Notes: a model not told the origin generated them from the letters alone. Shown: positions 8,585 through 17,290, counted from the first letter of the stretch. The stretch is 64,000 nt of DNA from Escherichia coli DSM 30083 = JCM 1649 = ATCC 11775 (GCF_003697165.2 NZ_CP033092.2:1240001-1304000); one strand, 5' to 3'. Numbers and translations are program-made.

Positions 8585-9660
8585 ACGATAACGTCACGCT
8601 ACGGGTAAATGGCCGGGAGTGGAATGGCTGGACATCGGTGCGCATCGGTGCCGGTATTGAACGGCTGGCGCGGGATTTCAGTGTGGAGATCACCCGCCAG
8701 TGGCCGGGTGATGAGGGTATCACCACGCTTCAGCCGCGCATTAAAAACGGTTCAAAAGTGGAGGTGCTGATTGGTGATGAGCTGGTGATCACCGGCTGGG
8801 TGGAGGCGACGCCCGTTCGTTACGATGCCCGTTCGGTCAGCACCGGTATTGCCGGACGCAGTCTGACCGCTGACCTGATTGACTGTGCAGCCGAACCGAC
8901 ACAGTTTAACGGACGATCGCTGGTACAGATTGCGCAGGCGCTTGCTGCGCCTTTCGGCATTGAGGTGGTGAACAACGGTGCGCCGTCGGGTGTTATTCCT
9001 GACGTCCAGCCCGATCACGGTGAAACGGTGATTGAGGTAATCAACAAAATACTCGGTCAGCAGCAGGCACTGGCTTACGACGACCCACACGGCAGGCTGG
9101 TGATTGGCGGTATTGGCTCAACGCGGGCACATACTGCGCTGGTACTCGGGGAAAACATCCTTTCCTGCGATACGGAGAAGAGTATCCGGGAGCGGTTTTC
9201 TGTTTACCAGGTGGCGGGGCAGCGTGCTGGAAACGACGATGATTTCGGTGAGGCCACCACCAGCGCGCTGCGGGCCCGCACAGAGGACGCATTTATTGCC
9301 CGTTACCGTCCGATGTATATCAGGCAGACAGGGCAGGCTACGGGGGCAGGCTGTATTGCGCGTGCTGACTTTGAAGCCCGACAACGGGCGGCGCGGACGG
9401 ATGAAACCACCTATGTGGTGCAGGGCTGGCGACAGGGTAACGGTACGCTGTGGCAGCCCAACCAGCGGGTGATTGTCTTCGATCCGGTCTGTGGTTTCGA
9501 CAATACCGAACTGCTTGTCTCGGAAGTCACGTTTACTCAGGACCAGAACGGCACCCTGACGGAAATCCGTGTCGGCCCACCTGATGCTTATCTGCCTGAA
9601 CCCGAAGCCCCCGGCGCGCGGAAAAAGAAAAAAGCCAGAGTACAGGAGGACCCGTTCTGA
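8581..9660 (+). CDS. Baseplate hub protein (Mu gpP-like)
   Basis: A 359-residue protein (MNDNVTLRVNGREWNGWTSV) of the late-control-D/gp27-like hub family as in Mu gpP. It forms the central ring that carries the spike and seals the tube. The NGREWNGW motif and the GIAGRSLTADLIDCA stretch near residue 90 are typical. The C-terminus is Lys-rich (RKKKKARVQ). Start and stop overlap both neighbours, so it is co-translated with the gpN-like and gp45-like genes. Confidence 0.9.
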   Translation: MNDNVTLRVNGREWNGWTSVRIGAGIERLARDFSVEITRQWPGDEGITTLQPRIKNGSKVEVLIGDELVITGWVEATPVRYDARSVSTGIAGRSLTADLIDCAAEPTQFNGRSLVQIAQALAAPFGIEVVNNGAPSGVIPDVQPDHGETVIEVINKILGQQQALAYDDPHGRLVIGGIGSTRAHTALVLGENILSCDTEKSIRERFSVYQVAGQRAGNDDDFGEATTSALRARTEDAFIARYRPMYIRQTGQATGAGCIARADFEARQRAARTDETTYVVQGWRQGNGTLWQPNQRVIVFDPVCGFDNTELLVSEVTFTQDQNGTLTEIRVGPPDAYLPEPEAPGARKKKKARVQEDPF

Positions 9661-10208
9661 TGAGTACGATTGAAGCCATGCAGCGACAACTCCTCGGCCT
9701 GATTGGGCGGGCAGTGGTGAAAAGCATCAGTGCCGCCACGAAATGTCAGACCGTGGATGTGTCCCTGATTGCCGGTGAACCCAAAGCCGGGGTTGAACAT
9801 CTTGAACCCTACGGTTTTACCGCAAGGGCAAACAGCGGTGCGGAAGCGGTGGTGTTGTTTCCGGATGGTGACCGTTCTCATGCGGTGGTTGTTACGGTGT
9901 CGGACCGGCGCTACCGCCTGAAAGGGCTGCAGACGGGTGAGGTGGCGGTCTATGACGATCAGGGGCAGTCTGTGACGCTGACCCGGGAGGGGATCGTGGT
10001 GGACGGTGCAGGTAAAACGATCACGTTTCGCAATGCACCTGAAGCACGTTTTGAAATGGACCTGGAAGTGACAGGACAGGTGAAAGACCTGTGCGACTCC
10101 AGCGGCACCACCATGTCAGCGATGCGGCTTGCCTATAACGGGCATCGTCACAGAGAGAACGGTCAGGGCAGTAACACCGACAAACCTGATAAAGCGATGG
10201 AGGCATGA
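9660..10208 (+). CDS. Baseplate spike protein (Mu gp45-like, gpV)
   Basis: A 182-residue protein matching the Mu Gp45 family: an N-terminal OB-like domain (MSTIEAMQRQLLGLIGRAVV, then HLEPYGFTARANSGAEAVVLFPDG), and a C-terminal beta-helix portion that ends in a His-rich tip (YNGHRHRENGQGSNTDKP). The GHxH motif at the end is the kind that binds iron in central spikes. It pierces the outer membrane during contraction. Confidence 0.9.
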   Translation: MSTIEAMQRQLLGLIGRAVVKSISAATKCQTVDVSLIAGEPKAGVEHLEPYGFTARANSGAEAVVLFPDGDRSHAVVVTVSDRRYRLKGLQTGEVAVYDDQGQSVTLTREGIVVDGAGKTITFRNAPEARFEMDLEVTGQVKDLCDSSGTTMSAMRLAYNGHRHRENGQGSNTDKPDKAMEA

Positions 10209-10633
10209 TGGAACTGTGGCTGACGGTGAACGGTAAACGCACCTGCGCCAGCGCACCGCTGGATCCGCTGACCCGCGCCGTGGTGATTTCCCTGTTTACC
10301 TGGCGGCGGGCGGAGCCTGATGACAACGCCGACGTCCCGATGGGATGGTGGGGGGATACCTGGCCTGCGGTACAGAATGACCGTTACGGCTCCCGACTGT
10401 GGCTGCTTCAGCGCAGCAAACTGACCAATCAGCTGGTGCAGACGGTAAGGGGGTATATCCGCGAATGCCTGCAATGGATGATTGATGACGGCGTGGTGTC
10501 CCGTATTGATCTGGATATCCTCCGCACCGGGATTAATGAACTGGGTAACAGTATCACTCTCTGGCGTCGTGACGGACCGGTAATGATTTCTTTAGATGAT
10601 CTGTGGAGTGCGATAACGCATGGCGGACAGTGA
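10205..10633 (+). CDS. Baseplate wedge protein (Mu gp46-like)
   Basis: A 142-residue protein of the phage GP46 family, related to the gp25-like wedge lysozyme-fold subunit. Typical pieces are RAVVISLFTWRRAEPDDNAD, GWWGDTWP and the basic GSRLWLLQRSKL. Two ATG codons (10205 and 10208) are possible; the first overlaps the gp45 stop. The protein bridges sheath and baseplate. It overlaps the gp47-like gene by 14 bases. Confidence 0.9.
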   Translation: MMELWLTVNGKRTCASAPLDPLTRAVVISLFTWRRAEPDDNADVPMGWWGDTWPAVQNDRYGSRLWLLQRSKLTNQLVQTVRGYIRECLQWMIDDGVVSRIDLDILRTGINELGNSITLWRRDGPVMISLDDLWSAITHGGQ

Positions 10634-11678
10634 ATTTCAGCGCCCGACGCTGGCAGAAAATATCAGTATGCTCCGTAACGATTTATTCGCCAGGCTGGAC
10701 GTCAGCGACACGCTCCGGCGCATGGATGAAGACGTGCGGGCAAAGGTGTATGCGGCGGCGCTGCATACGGTTTACGGGTACATCGATTATCTGGCAATGA
10801 ACATGCTGCCTGACCTGTGCGATGAGTCCTGGCTGGCGCGACATGCTGCGATGAAACGGTGTCCGCGCAAGGGGGCCACGACTGCCAGCGGGTATATGCG
10901 CTGGGAAGGCGTCAGCGATGGCCTGAAGGTGACCGCCGGGAGTGTTATTCAGCGCGATGACCTGATTCAGTACACGGCAACTGCCGATGCAACCAGCGCC
11001 GGTGGTGTCCTGCGCGTGCCGATCGCCTGCTCAAGTGCAGGCGCGGTCGGTAACGCTGACGACGGTACGTCATTAATCCTGGTCACGCCGGTTAATGGTC
11101 TGCCGTCTTCCGGCGTGGCAGACACTCTGACAGGTGGATTTGATACTGAAGAGCTGGAAACGTGGCGCGCCCGCGTCATTGAGCGGTATTACTGGACGCC
11201 TCAGGGCGGGGCTGACGGGGACTATGTTGTCTGGGCTAAAGAATTGCCCGGCATTACCCGCGCATGGGCATACCGTCACTGGATGGGAACGGGGACTGTC
11301 GGTGTGATGATTGCCAGCAGTGACCTGATTAATCCCATTCCGGAAGAATCAACGGAAACGGCGGCAAGACAACATATCGGGCCACTGGCCCCGGTGGCAG
11401 GCTCTGATTTGTATGTGTTCAGGCCGGTGGCGCATACGGTGGATTTTCATATCCGTGTGACGCCGGATACACCGGAAATACGGGCTGCCATCACCGCGGA
11501 GTTGCGTTCGTTCCTGCTGCGTGATGGTTATCCGCAGGGAGAACTGAAGGTGTCGCGTATCAGTGAAGCGATTTCCGGTGCGAACGGGGAATACAGCCAT
11601 CAATTGCTTGCACCGGCGGAAAATATCTCCATTGCAAAAAATGAACTGGCGGTTCTGGGGACGATTTCATGGGCGTGA
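10620..11678 (+). CDS. Baseplate J-like wedge protein (Mu gp47-like)
   Basis: A 352-residue baseplate J family protein. It has the N-terminal helical part (FARLDVSDTLRRMDEDVRAKVYAAALHTVYGYIDYLA), the central beta domain with GTSLILVTPVNGL and GGFDTEELETWRARVIERY, and the YWTPQGGADGDYVVWAKELPG motif typical of the family. It builds the wedge ring whose rearrangement triggers sheath contraction. Start lies 14 bases inside the gp46-like gene; the end overlaps the next gene by ten bases. Confidence 0.92.
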   Translation: MADSEFQRPTLAENISMLRNDLFARLDVSDTLRRMDEDVRAKVYAAALHTVYGYIDYLAMNMLPDLCDESWLARHAAMKRCPRKGATTASGYMRWEGVSDGLKVTAGSVIQRDDLIQYTATADATSAGGVLRVPIACSSAGAVGNADDGTSLILVTPVNGLPSSGVADTLTGGFDTEELETWRARVIERYYWTPQGGADGDYVVWAKELPGITRAWAYRHWMGTGTVGVMIASSDLINPIPEESTETAARQHIGPLAPVAGSDLYVFRPVAHTVDFHIRVTPDTPEIRAAITAELRSFLLRDGYPQGELKVSRISEAISGANGEYSHQLLAPAENISIAKNELAVLGTISWA

Positions 11679-12253
11679 CAAACGATGATTACATCCGTCT
11701 GTTGTCGGCACTGCTGCCGCCCGGTCCGGCGTGGTCAGCCAGCGATCCGGCGATTGCCGGTGCGGCACAGTCATTAACCCGCGTTCATCAGCGTGCGGAT
11801 GCCCTGATGCGGGAGCTGGATCCGCGCACCACCACCGAACTGATAAATCGCTGGGAGCGTCTGTGCGGCCTGCCGGATGAATGTATTCCCGCAGGAACAC
11901 AGACCCTTCGCCAGCGTCAGCAACGACTGGATGCGAAGGTTAACCTGGCGGGCGGCATCAATGAGGATTTTTACCTTGCACAGCTTGCTGCCCTGGGCAG
12001 ACCAGACGCCACCATCACGCGATACGACAAAAGCACGTTCACCTGCTCATCGGCCTGTACTGACGCGGTGAATGCGCCGGAATGGCGGTATTACTGGCAG
12101 GTCAACATGCCAGCCGCCACCAACAGCACCTGGATGACATGTGGCGATCCCTGTGATTCCGCGCTGCGTATCTGGGGCGACACCGTCGTCGAATGTGTGC
12201 TTAACAAACTCTGCCCTTCGCATACCTACGTAATTTTTAAATATCCGGAGTAA
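11669..12253 (+). CDS. Baseplate-to-fibre protein (Mu gp48-like, YmfQ/DUF2313)
   Basis: A 194-residue protein of the family of Mu gp48 and e14 YmfQ (MGVTNDDYIRLLSALLPPGPAWSASDP). The LLPPGPAW motif and ELINRWERLCGLPDEC are diagnostic. It is thought to link baseplate wedges to tail fibres. The fibre gene starts three bases after its stop. Confidence 0.9.
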   Translation: MGVTNDDYIRLLSALLPPGPAWSASDPAIAGAAQSLTRVHQRADALMRELDPRTTTELINRWERLCGLPDECIPAGTQTLRQRQQRLDAKVNLAGGINEDFYLAQLAALGRPDATITRYDKSTFTCSSACTDAVNAPEWRYYWQVNMPAATNSTWMTCGDPCDSALRIWGDTVVECVLNKLCPSHTYVIFKYPE

Positions 12254-12256
12254 TCC

Positions 12257-13000
12257 ATGCATCGTATAGACACGAAAACCGCGCAGAAGGATAAGTTCGG
12301 CGCGGGTAAGAACGGTTTTACCCGTGGTAACCCCCAGACAGGCACGCCTGCCACCGATCTGGATGATGACTACTTTGACATGTTGCAGGAAGAACTCTGC
12401 AGCGTGGTGGAGGCATCCGGTGCCAGTCTGGAGAAGGCGCGGCACGACCAGCTGCTTACCGCGCTTCGTGCGCTGCTGTTAAGCCGCAAGAATCCGTTTA
12501 GCGATATCAAATCGGACGGCACGGTGAAAACGGCTCTCGAAAACCTTGGTTTGGGAGAAGGCTCTGCATTACCTGTTGGTGTGCCTGTTCCATGGCCTTC
12601 AGCCACACCGCCAACAGGCTGGCTGAAATGCAACGGTGCGGCTTTTTCTGCTGAAGAATACCCGGAACTGGCAAAGGCTTATCCGACAAATAAATTGCCT
12701 GATTTACGTGGTGAGTTTATTCGTGGCTGGGATGATGGGCGCGGCGTTGATTCAAGGCGTGCGGTGCTGTCAACACAAGAGCCAACTGTAGGTACTTTTT
12801 ATGTGGAGCTAGCTATCATCTCGGGAACTTTGAGCGGCTCAGGTGCTAAATTTACCGATTCAGTAGGGATTGGATCAACCAGTAGTAACATTACCGTTAG
12901 CAACGGTAATGACCAGTCCGTGTCGGGTACAGTGGCCGTTAACCCCGTCGATACCCGTCCACGCAACATTGCATTTAACTATATCGTGAGAGCAGCATAA
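12257..13000 (+). CDS. Tail fibre protein, currently expressed form
   Basis: A 247-residue short tail fibre. Residues 1-95 are the constant baseplate-binding part (MHRIDTKTAQKDKFGAGKNGFT). At about residue 96-101 the gene crosses the recombination site (ENLGLGEG). Residues about 105-160 are a phage collar domain (PVPWPSATPPTGWLKCNGAAF, LPDLRGEFIRGWDDGRG). The C-terminus is a beta-rich receptor-binding tip ending RPRNIAFNYIVRAA. Inversion of the adjacent cassette would swap everything after residue ~100 with the silent minus-strand fibre end. Confidence 0.88.
   Translation: MHRIDTKTAQKDKFGAGKNGFTRGNPQTGTPATDLDDDYFDMLQEELCSVVEASGASLEKARHDQLLTALRALLLSRKNPFSDIKSDGTVKTALENLGLGEGSALPVGVPVPWPSATPPTGWLKCNGAAFSAEEYPELAKAYPTNKLPDLRGEFIRGWDDGRGVDSRRAVLSTQEPTVGTFYVELAIISGTLSGSGAKFTDSVGIGSTSSNITVSNGNDQSVSGTVAVNPVDTRPRNIAFNYIVRAA
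12540..12560 (+). repeat. Left DNA-invertase crossover site
   Basis: Its reverse complement matches 19 of 21 bases of the site at 14460-14480 (CTTCTCCCAAACCAA core). It lies in frame inside the fibre gene, where it encodes ENLGLGE. Sites of this type (gix, pix, cix) are used by Gin/Pin/Cin serine invertases. Confidence 0.85.
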
Positions 13001-13602
13001 TGGATAAAGCAATATTAAATAGTGGACTTGTTGCTACAAAGGCAGGGGATATTACCGTTTATAACTATGATGGTGAAACTCGGGAATATATTTCCACTTC
13101 AAGTGAATATCTTGCCGTTGGTGTTGGTATCCCGGCATATTCCTGTCTGGATGCACCAGGTATACATAAGGCGGGTTATGCTATCTGTCGTTCTGTGAAT
13201 TTAAATTCATGGGAATATGTGCCAGACCATCGCGGTGAAATCGTCTATAACACCGAAACGGGAGAATCAAAACAAATCACAGCACCGGGTGATTACCCCG
13301 AAAATACAACCACTATTGCCCCATTAACGCCATACGATAAATGGGATGGTGAGAAATGGGTGACCGATACTGAGGCACAGCATAGCGCCGCAGTAGACGC
13401 GGCAGAAGCACAGCGTCAGTCACTGATTGATGCTGCAATGGCTTCCATCGGTCTGATTCAGCTGAAATTACAGGCCGGACGGAAGCTGATGCAGGCAGAA
13501 ACAACCCGGCTTAACGCTGTGCTGGATTACATTGACGCGGTGACGGCAACAAATACCAGCACAGCGCCGGATGTCATCTGGCCTGAACTGCCGGAGGCGT
13601 AG
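13000..13602 (+). CDS. Tail fibre assembly chaperone (Tfa), paired with expressed fibre
   Basis: A 200-residue Tfa-family protein that starts on the fibre stop codon (TAATG). It has the usual two-part build: an N-terminal beta domain that caps the fibre tip (residues 1-125, including YDGETREYISTSSEYLAVGVGIP and YDKWDGEKWVTD) and a C-terminal helix followed by LDYIDAVTA and APDVIWPELPEA. It helps the fibre trimer fold and may stay on the particle. Confidence 0.9.
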   Translation: MDKAILNSGLVATKAGDITVYNYDGETREYISTSSEYLAVGVGIPAYSCLDAPGIHKAGYAICRSVNLNSWEYVPDHRGEIVYNTETGESKQITAPGDYPENTTTIAPLTPYDKWDGEKWVTDTEAQHSAAVDAAEAQRQSLIDAAMASIGLIQLKLQAGRKLMQAETTRLNAVLDYIDAVTATNTSTAPDVIWPELPEA

Positions 13603-14017
13603 GCCATTCAATATCTGGCGCACAGGAAGTATCGACCAGTTCCAGTGCGTCCAGATAATCCAGCCACGAATTATATTGCGCCAGTTCCTCGCCTTTCAGA
13701 CGACCAATAGCAGCTTTGCCAGGCCACTGATGGGTATTGATGTAGGTATTGACTTCTGAAACCAAAGATATTTTTTTCATTTCAGCCGTCAACACCTCAT
13801 CCTCTTTTGAAGGGGGTGGGGAATTAATCCATACTGGCCGTCCTGAACTGTCAGCGCCAATTTCTTTCCCTTCTGGATGCAGACCAAGAAATTGCTCATA
13901 TGTTTCTCTGGTAATTTCAATAACATCATCAGGAAGCGTTCCCGCATCCTCATATTCTGGAAACAATTCTTGCAGATAAAAACTTTTACTTCCGGGTGAA
14001 AAGAATACTGAGTTCAT
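13574..14017 (-). CDS. Alternative tail fibre assembly chaperone (silent orientation)
   Basis: A 147-residue Tfa-family protein reading opposite to the phage operon. It ends with the same design as its counterpart (WLDYLDALELVD, APDIEWPTPP). The N-terminal half (MNSVFFSPGSKSFYLQELFPEYEDAG) differs completely from the + strand chaperone, as expected for a partner of a different fibre tip. It starts two bases after the silent fibre end, so after inversion it would be co-translated with it. It has no obvious promoter in the present orientation. Confidence 0.85.
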   Translation of the reverse strand: MNSVFFSPGSKSFYLQELFPEYEDAGTLPDDVIEITRETYEQFLGLHPEGKEIGADSSGRPVWINSPPPSKEDEVLTAEMKKISLVSEVNTYINTHQWPGKAAIGRLKGEELAQYNSWLDYLDALELVDTSCAPDIEWPTPPAVQAR

Positions 14018-14019
14018 TA

Positions 14020-14480
14020 TTACCGTCCAATGATTAACGCTGAGACGCTGGTATCTGAAGGAAAGGCTGCATTCAGTGGTTTGTCGACTTTGAACACAAT
14101 CGTATTATTCCCCCTGACAGCGGCAAAAGAACAAACCGCCGTCGCGTATGAACCTGTAATATTACTGGATACACCACCATAAGCTGTTGTTGATACCAGA
14201 GGGATAACGCCCAGCACCTTATTAGGAAATACAAAGGGCAATGTGGCTGTGGCAATATAAGACTTATTAGAACCTGTGATGGCATAAGCATTATCAGTCA
14301 TTCCATTCATCGCCACTGGGCCGCTTATACTTACAGTAACCATCTGAATGATTAGCCCGTCAGGTTGACGAATCACAAAATTTCCATTGCCACCAGTAAC
14401 CGTCCAGAAAGACATATCAGGGATTTGGTTTTCCCCGTTGCCCACATTCCGTTTTGCCGCTTCTCCCAAACCAACGTTTA
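14020..14480 (-). pseudogene. Silent alternative tail fibre C-terminal segment
   Basis: From the crossover site leftwards the minus strand encodes NVGLGEAAKRNVGNGENQIPDMS, a typical fibre shaft-to-tip junction, then a beta-rich tip ending SVSALIIGR. It lacks its own start; the ATG at 14514 lies outside the cassette and would add a meaningless leader. It becomes part of a fibre only after inversion joins it to the constant region at 12257. It is therefore a storage cassette rather than a decayed gene. Confidence 0.85.
14460..14480 (-). repeat. Right DNA-invertase crossover site
   Basis: Inverted copy of the site at 12540-12560, with two mismatches in 21 bases. It lies 60 bases before the invertase remnant, the usual position in Mu, e14 and P1. 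Confidence 0.85.
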
Positions 14481-14540
14481 TGAAAATGCAGAAATAACGA
14501 GCAAATGGCATCATTCCTGCTTTTGTCAGGGAGATCTACC

Positions 14541-14669
14541 ATGCTTATTGGCTATGTACGTGTGTCAACAAATGACCAGAACACAGATCTACAACGTAAT
14601 GCGCTGAACTGTGCAGGATGCGAGCTGATTTTTGAAGACAAGATAAGCGGTACAAAGTCCGAGACCTAG
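14541..14669 (+). pseudogene. Truncated serine DNA invertase (Pin/Gin family)
   Basis: The first 41 codons read like the N-terminus of e14 Pin (MLIGYVRVSTNDQNTDLQRN), including the catalytic Ser in YVRVST. After KISGTKSE the frame breaks and hits TAG at 14667; a full invertase is about 184 residues. The next bases can be read as RP in the +2 frame (expected RPGL), suggesting a small indel, but no further invertase sequence is recognisable, so most of the gene has also been deleted. The remnant cannot catalyse inversion. Confidence 0.85.
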
Positions 14670-14720
14670 GGCTGACACTGCTGTTCTTGATGCAAATTAA
14701 AGTATTTAATAGTGAGTAGC

Positions 14721-14740
14721 GGCCTTACTAATGTAAGGCC
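14721..14740. terminator. Hairpin between invertase remnant and DUF262 gene
   Basis: Perfect 8-bp stem GGCCTTAC/GTAAGGCC with a four-base loop, 25 bases beyond the stop of the minus-strand gene. T-runs on either side are weak, so termination is a guess. Confidence 0.4.
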
Positions 14741-14764
14741 ACTATAATCATTTTATTAATTGCA

Positions 14765-16654
14765 TTAATCGTGTTTTGGCCATACTTTCAATGCAATTTC
14801 CCCCAACTTTTTACCCCGCTCCAGGATTTCATCCTCATCCCATTTATCCTTAACTATAAGTGGAATGTTCAGTCGTAGATTGGTGTGGACGATGAGAGCA
14901 TCACGTTTTTTCAGAAATACAGCATTCTGAACAGAACGGTTTACGCTAAGGTTAAGCAAAGTTAGATTTCCCAAAGTAGATATCGCTTGTTGCCGTTTCC
15001 TTACCAGTAGCTGTTCAGGGGTAAGATCGGTTCCAGACAGAACAATTTGGTTCAATACCGTAGCATCTGAATTTGTCACCATACGACCATTTTCGAGAGG
15101 CCAACAGGAATACCAACTTTGAGGCATAAGATGATCGATATCGAGATTAGAAAGATTTGGAACATCAGGCTTTTCTGTCTTTACTTGGCGACAAAGTTCT
15201 CTTTCAAGTTCCGTTAACATTGAGCGCATTTTCGGTGCGTCGAGCCTGCCAGGATAAAGTGGAGCATTGATGCAAGCGTTGAGAAATTCTGAGTCACCAG
15301 GCCAACGTGAGGCTTCGCCATTTAAGTTATTGAGGATATTACGTAACTCAACACTGGAAATTTCCGTTTTAGCCAAGTGCCGCAATACATTCATAAATAC
15401 ATTGTTGTAATTCTTTGGCGTCAGGCCACATACGGCTCTTCGTACTACGTAGGAGACAAGATCATTATACATGGCTGCTTTCTCATCATCAGCGATGTTA
15501 GCTATCGAAATGAACAAAGCAAGCGGATAAAGTGTCGTCACATCATAGTCTGCGATGCGATATCCAAAGTGTGAGATGGGGGTTGTGCCAAAACCATCAA
15601 CCAATTCTTTATATTGTGATGCATATTGTTTGAGGCGCTTTACTTGCAGATCTGCTCGTTGTGAAGACAAGTCCTTACTTACATAATCACGATACTCATT
15701 GTAAAGGCGAGACAGATCAATTTCACGTTGCCTTTCTGATTGCAATGTCGCATGTACTAGCCACTCCATGCGTGGTTTATTAATACGTCCACGGCGTTGT
15801 TTTTCCGACCAGTATTTATCTTCAAAGCTCTTCCACTCATTTTCATATAATTCAATAGCATTAATATTTTCATGCTCAGCGCACATAAAGATATAGTTGC
15901 GAATAAGATCCGTAGCATGAAGTTCCGCCCCTCGCCCATTTAATGTTTCAAAAATTATTTGGGCATCATCTTCAGCTTCGAGAAATATGCTTACCAGTTT
16001 CAGATCTGTTAAGACAGCCTCAATTAGAGCTACAGCATTTTCTTGTGGTGAGTGGTTTTCTATTTTAATCCATTTTATAAAGGCTTCAGTAAAAAAACAT
16101 AATGCTTCTAGTGATGGCGGGTGATTAAAATGCTTACGCAACGTACCATGCTGCGTGAAACTATCAGAGAATACGTCCCGGAGATCGTCAATATTTTCAA
16201 CATTAAAACTTTGAATAAAATGAGTTTGATCCCGAAAAGTTGGCCACAGTTTGAAGCGTTCTACTTCTTTATTTCGCATTGTGTCTTCGTTTGAGTTTTT
16301 AAGGCAAGGCGAAATGAGAGCCTCTAAGCTGGAAAGATCCGTAGCACGTAATGCTAATCGGATGGATGCCAGAACATATTGAAGAGTGGTCAATCGTTGC
16401 TGACCATCAATAATATGTATGGAATCTACACCTAATAATCCTTTTTTTGATTGAGGTTCCAGTACAACCGCACCAAGGAAATGGGGAGTTGGTTTTGTAC
16501 CCGAGAGCCGGGATTGTACTTTCTCTAGGATATCCTCCAGTAGAGCTGACCACTGGTCTTGCTGAGTCCATACATAGGCACGTTGATAGAATGGAACACA
16601 GTATTGTCGGCGGTCTTGAAAAAGTTGTTGGACAGTTAGCGTCTCGGATTTCAT
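14765..16654 (-). CDS. DUF262/DUF1524 protein (GmrSD-like, putative defence nuclease)
   Basis: A 629-residue protein. I start it at ATG 16654 (MKSETLTVQQLFQDRRQYCV), which gives the usual DUF262 opening FxVPFYQRAYVW and has AGG upstream; an in-frame ATG at 16714 would add 20 unlikely residues. The DUF262 domain (about 5-250) contains the ParB-like DGQQRLTTL motif. The DUF1524 HNH-type nuclease domain is at about 510-600, with LDIDHLMPQSW (catalytic His), then STLGNLTLLN and a later Asn. The GmrS/GmrD pair cuts modified phage DNA using NTP, and single-chain versions occur in defence islands. The gene is AT-richer than the phage genes and lies opposite to them, as cargo. The restriction role is inferred. 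Confidence 0.8.
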   Translation of the reverse strand: MKSETLTVQQLFQDRRQYCVPFYQRAYVWTQQDQWSALLEDILEKVQSRLSGTKPTPHFLGAVVLEPQSKKGLLGVDSIHIIDGQQRLTTLQYVLASIRLALRATDLSSLEALISPCLKNSNEDTMRNKEVERFKLWPTFRDQTHFIQSFNVENIDDLRDVFSDSFTQHGTLRKHFNHPPSLEALCFFTEAFIKWIKIENHSPQENAVALIEAVLTDLKLVSIFLEAEDDAQIIFETLNGRGAELHATDLIRNYIFMCAEHENINAIELYENEWKSFEDKYWSEKQRRGRINKPRMEWLVHATLQSERQREIDLSRLYNEYRDYVSKDLSSQRADLQVKRLKQYASQYKELVDGFGTTPISHFGYRIADYDVTTLYPLALFISIANIADDEKAAMYNDLVSYVVRRAVCGLTPKNYNNVFMNVLRHLAKTEISSVELRNILNNLNGEASRWPGDSEFLNACINAPLYPGRLDAPKMRSMLTELERELCRQVKTEKPDVPNLSNLDIDHLMPQSWYSCWPLENGRMVTNSDATVLNQIVLSGTDLTPEQLLVRKRQQAISTLGNLTLLNLSVNRSVQNAVFLKKRDALIVHTNLRLNIPLIVKDKWDEDEILERGKKLGEIALKVWPKHD

Positions 16655-17009
16655 GGTATACCTGTAAGCGACATTGTACAAAAGTGAGGAGTTAATCTGA
16701 TTTAGAACAATCATTTTATTTTGCTATGATACAACGTATTTGTTACCGATTAAGTAAAAAACGCGTCTGAACGCTGACGTTTTAGGGCTTTACTGGTTAT
16801 TCTTTCTTATCTCTTCATCATCCCATCGGCATCCTGTCGAGGTTGTTGACTTGTTGTTATTTATTTTGTCTAGGCGCTGTTTAATTATTATTGATAGAAT
16901 TGATGGTGAGAGGTGATTGAAACCGTAGGCACGTCGTTTGCAAGGACGTGCTACGACTGGCTGGTGAACTTCCGATAGTGCGAGTATTGAATGATTTCCT
17001 ACGTGCTAA
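16655..17009. other. Non-coding stretch with no recognised feature
   Basis: It holds the presumed promoter region of the DUF262 gene (right of 16654) and then degenerate AT-rich sequence. I see no ORF, repeat or RNA gene that I can name. Confidence 0.5.
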
Positions 17010-17257
17010 CTAGTGAACAAACAACTCTTCAGTAGACTCTCAGGTATCATTCAGAGTTTCCTGAACGAAAGTTTTAGCTCAATCTTTATCTGCAGTATGT
17101 CTAACTGAAAAACTATCGTTGCTGGTGGCTTTTACGATCATCTCCACATCGTCATAACGCTTGCCAATGTGTTGGGTTAATTCTTCCTTTAACGCGTCCA
17201 CAGCGCCGTTTGGCATTTGGTCATTTTGTCTTTGGCTATGGAGATCTCAATACGCAT
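17010..17257 (-). pseudogene. Decayed dinI-like phage gene
   Basis: From ATG 17257 the minus strand reads MRIEISIAKDKMTK, then after a one-base deletion continues as MPNGAVDALKEELTQHIGKRYDD and VEMIVKATSNDSFSVRHTADKD. This is the pattern of phage-borne DinI-family proteins. Two further TGA codons interrupt the C-terminal part, which otherwise reads AKTFVQETLNDT-ESTEELFVH before TAG at 17010-17012. Length (248 bp) equals a normal 82-codon gene minus one base. DinI proteins modulate RecA filaments in the SOS response. The gene often lies near the attachment end of lambdoid and P2-like prophages. Confidence 0.85.
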
Positions 17258-17270
17258 AACACTTCTTTTG

Positions 17271-17290
17271 TACTGCGTTTGTAGACAGTA
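17271..17290 (-). promoter_or_regulatory. LexA (SOS) box, proximal
   Basis: Sequence TACTGC-gtttgta-GACAGTA matches the CTGT-N8-ACAG rule with one mismatch (CTGC). It lies 13 bases upstream of the dinI-like start. Confidence 0.7.

Larger units (their letters stand above)
12540..14480. other. Invertible tail-fibre cassette (about 1.94 kb)
   Basis: Between the two inverted sites lie a fibre 3' end plus chaperone on + and a different fibre 3' end plus chaperone on -. The two chaperone genes converge and overlap by 29 bases at 13574-13602. Inversion would fuse the constant fibre N-terminus to the other tip and place the other chaperone downstream, changing host range as in Mu, P1 and e14. Confidence 0.85.

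Noticed and set aside
14481..14514. ATG 14514 as start of the minus-strand fibre
   Set aside because: It lies outside the invertible cassette; the segment is meant to be fused to the constant fibre region by inversion.
16715..17009. Additional decayed gene between the DUF262 gene and the dinI remnant
   Set aside because: Reading all frames by eye gave no stretch that resembles a known protein.
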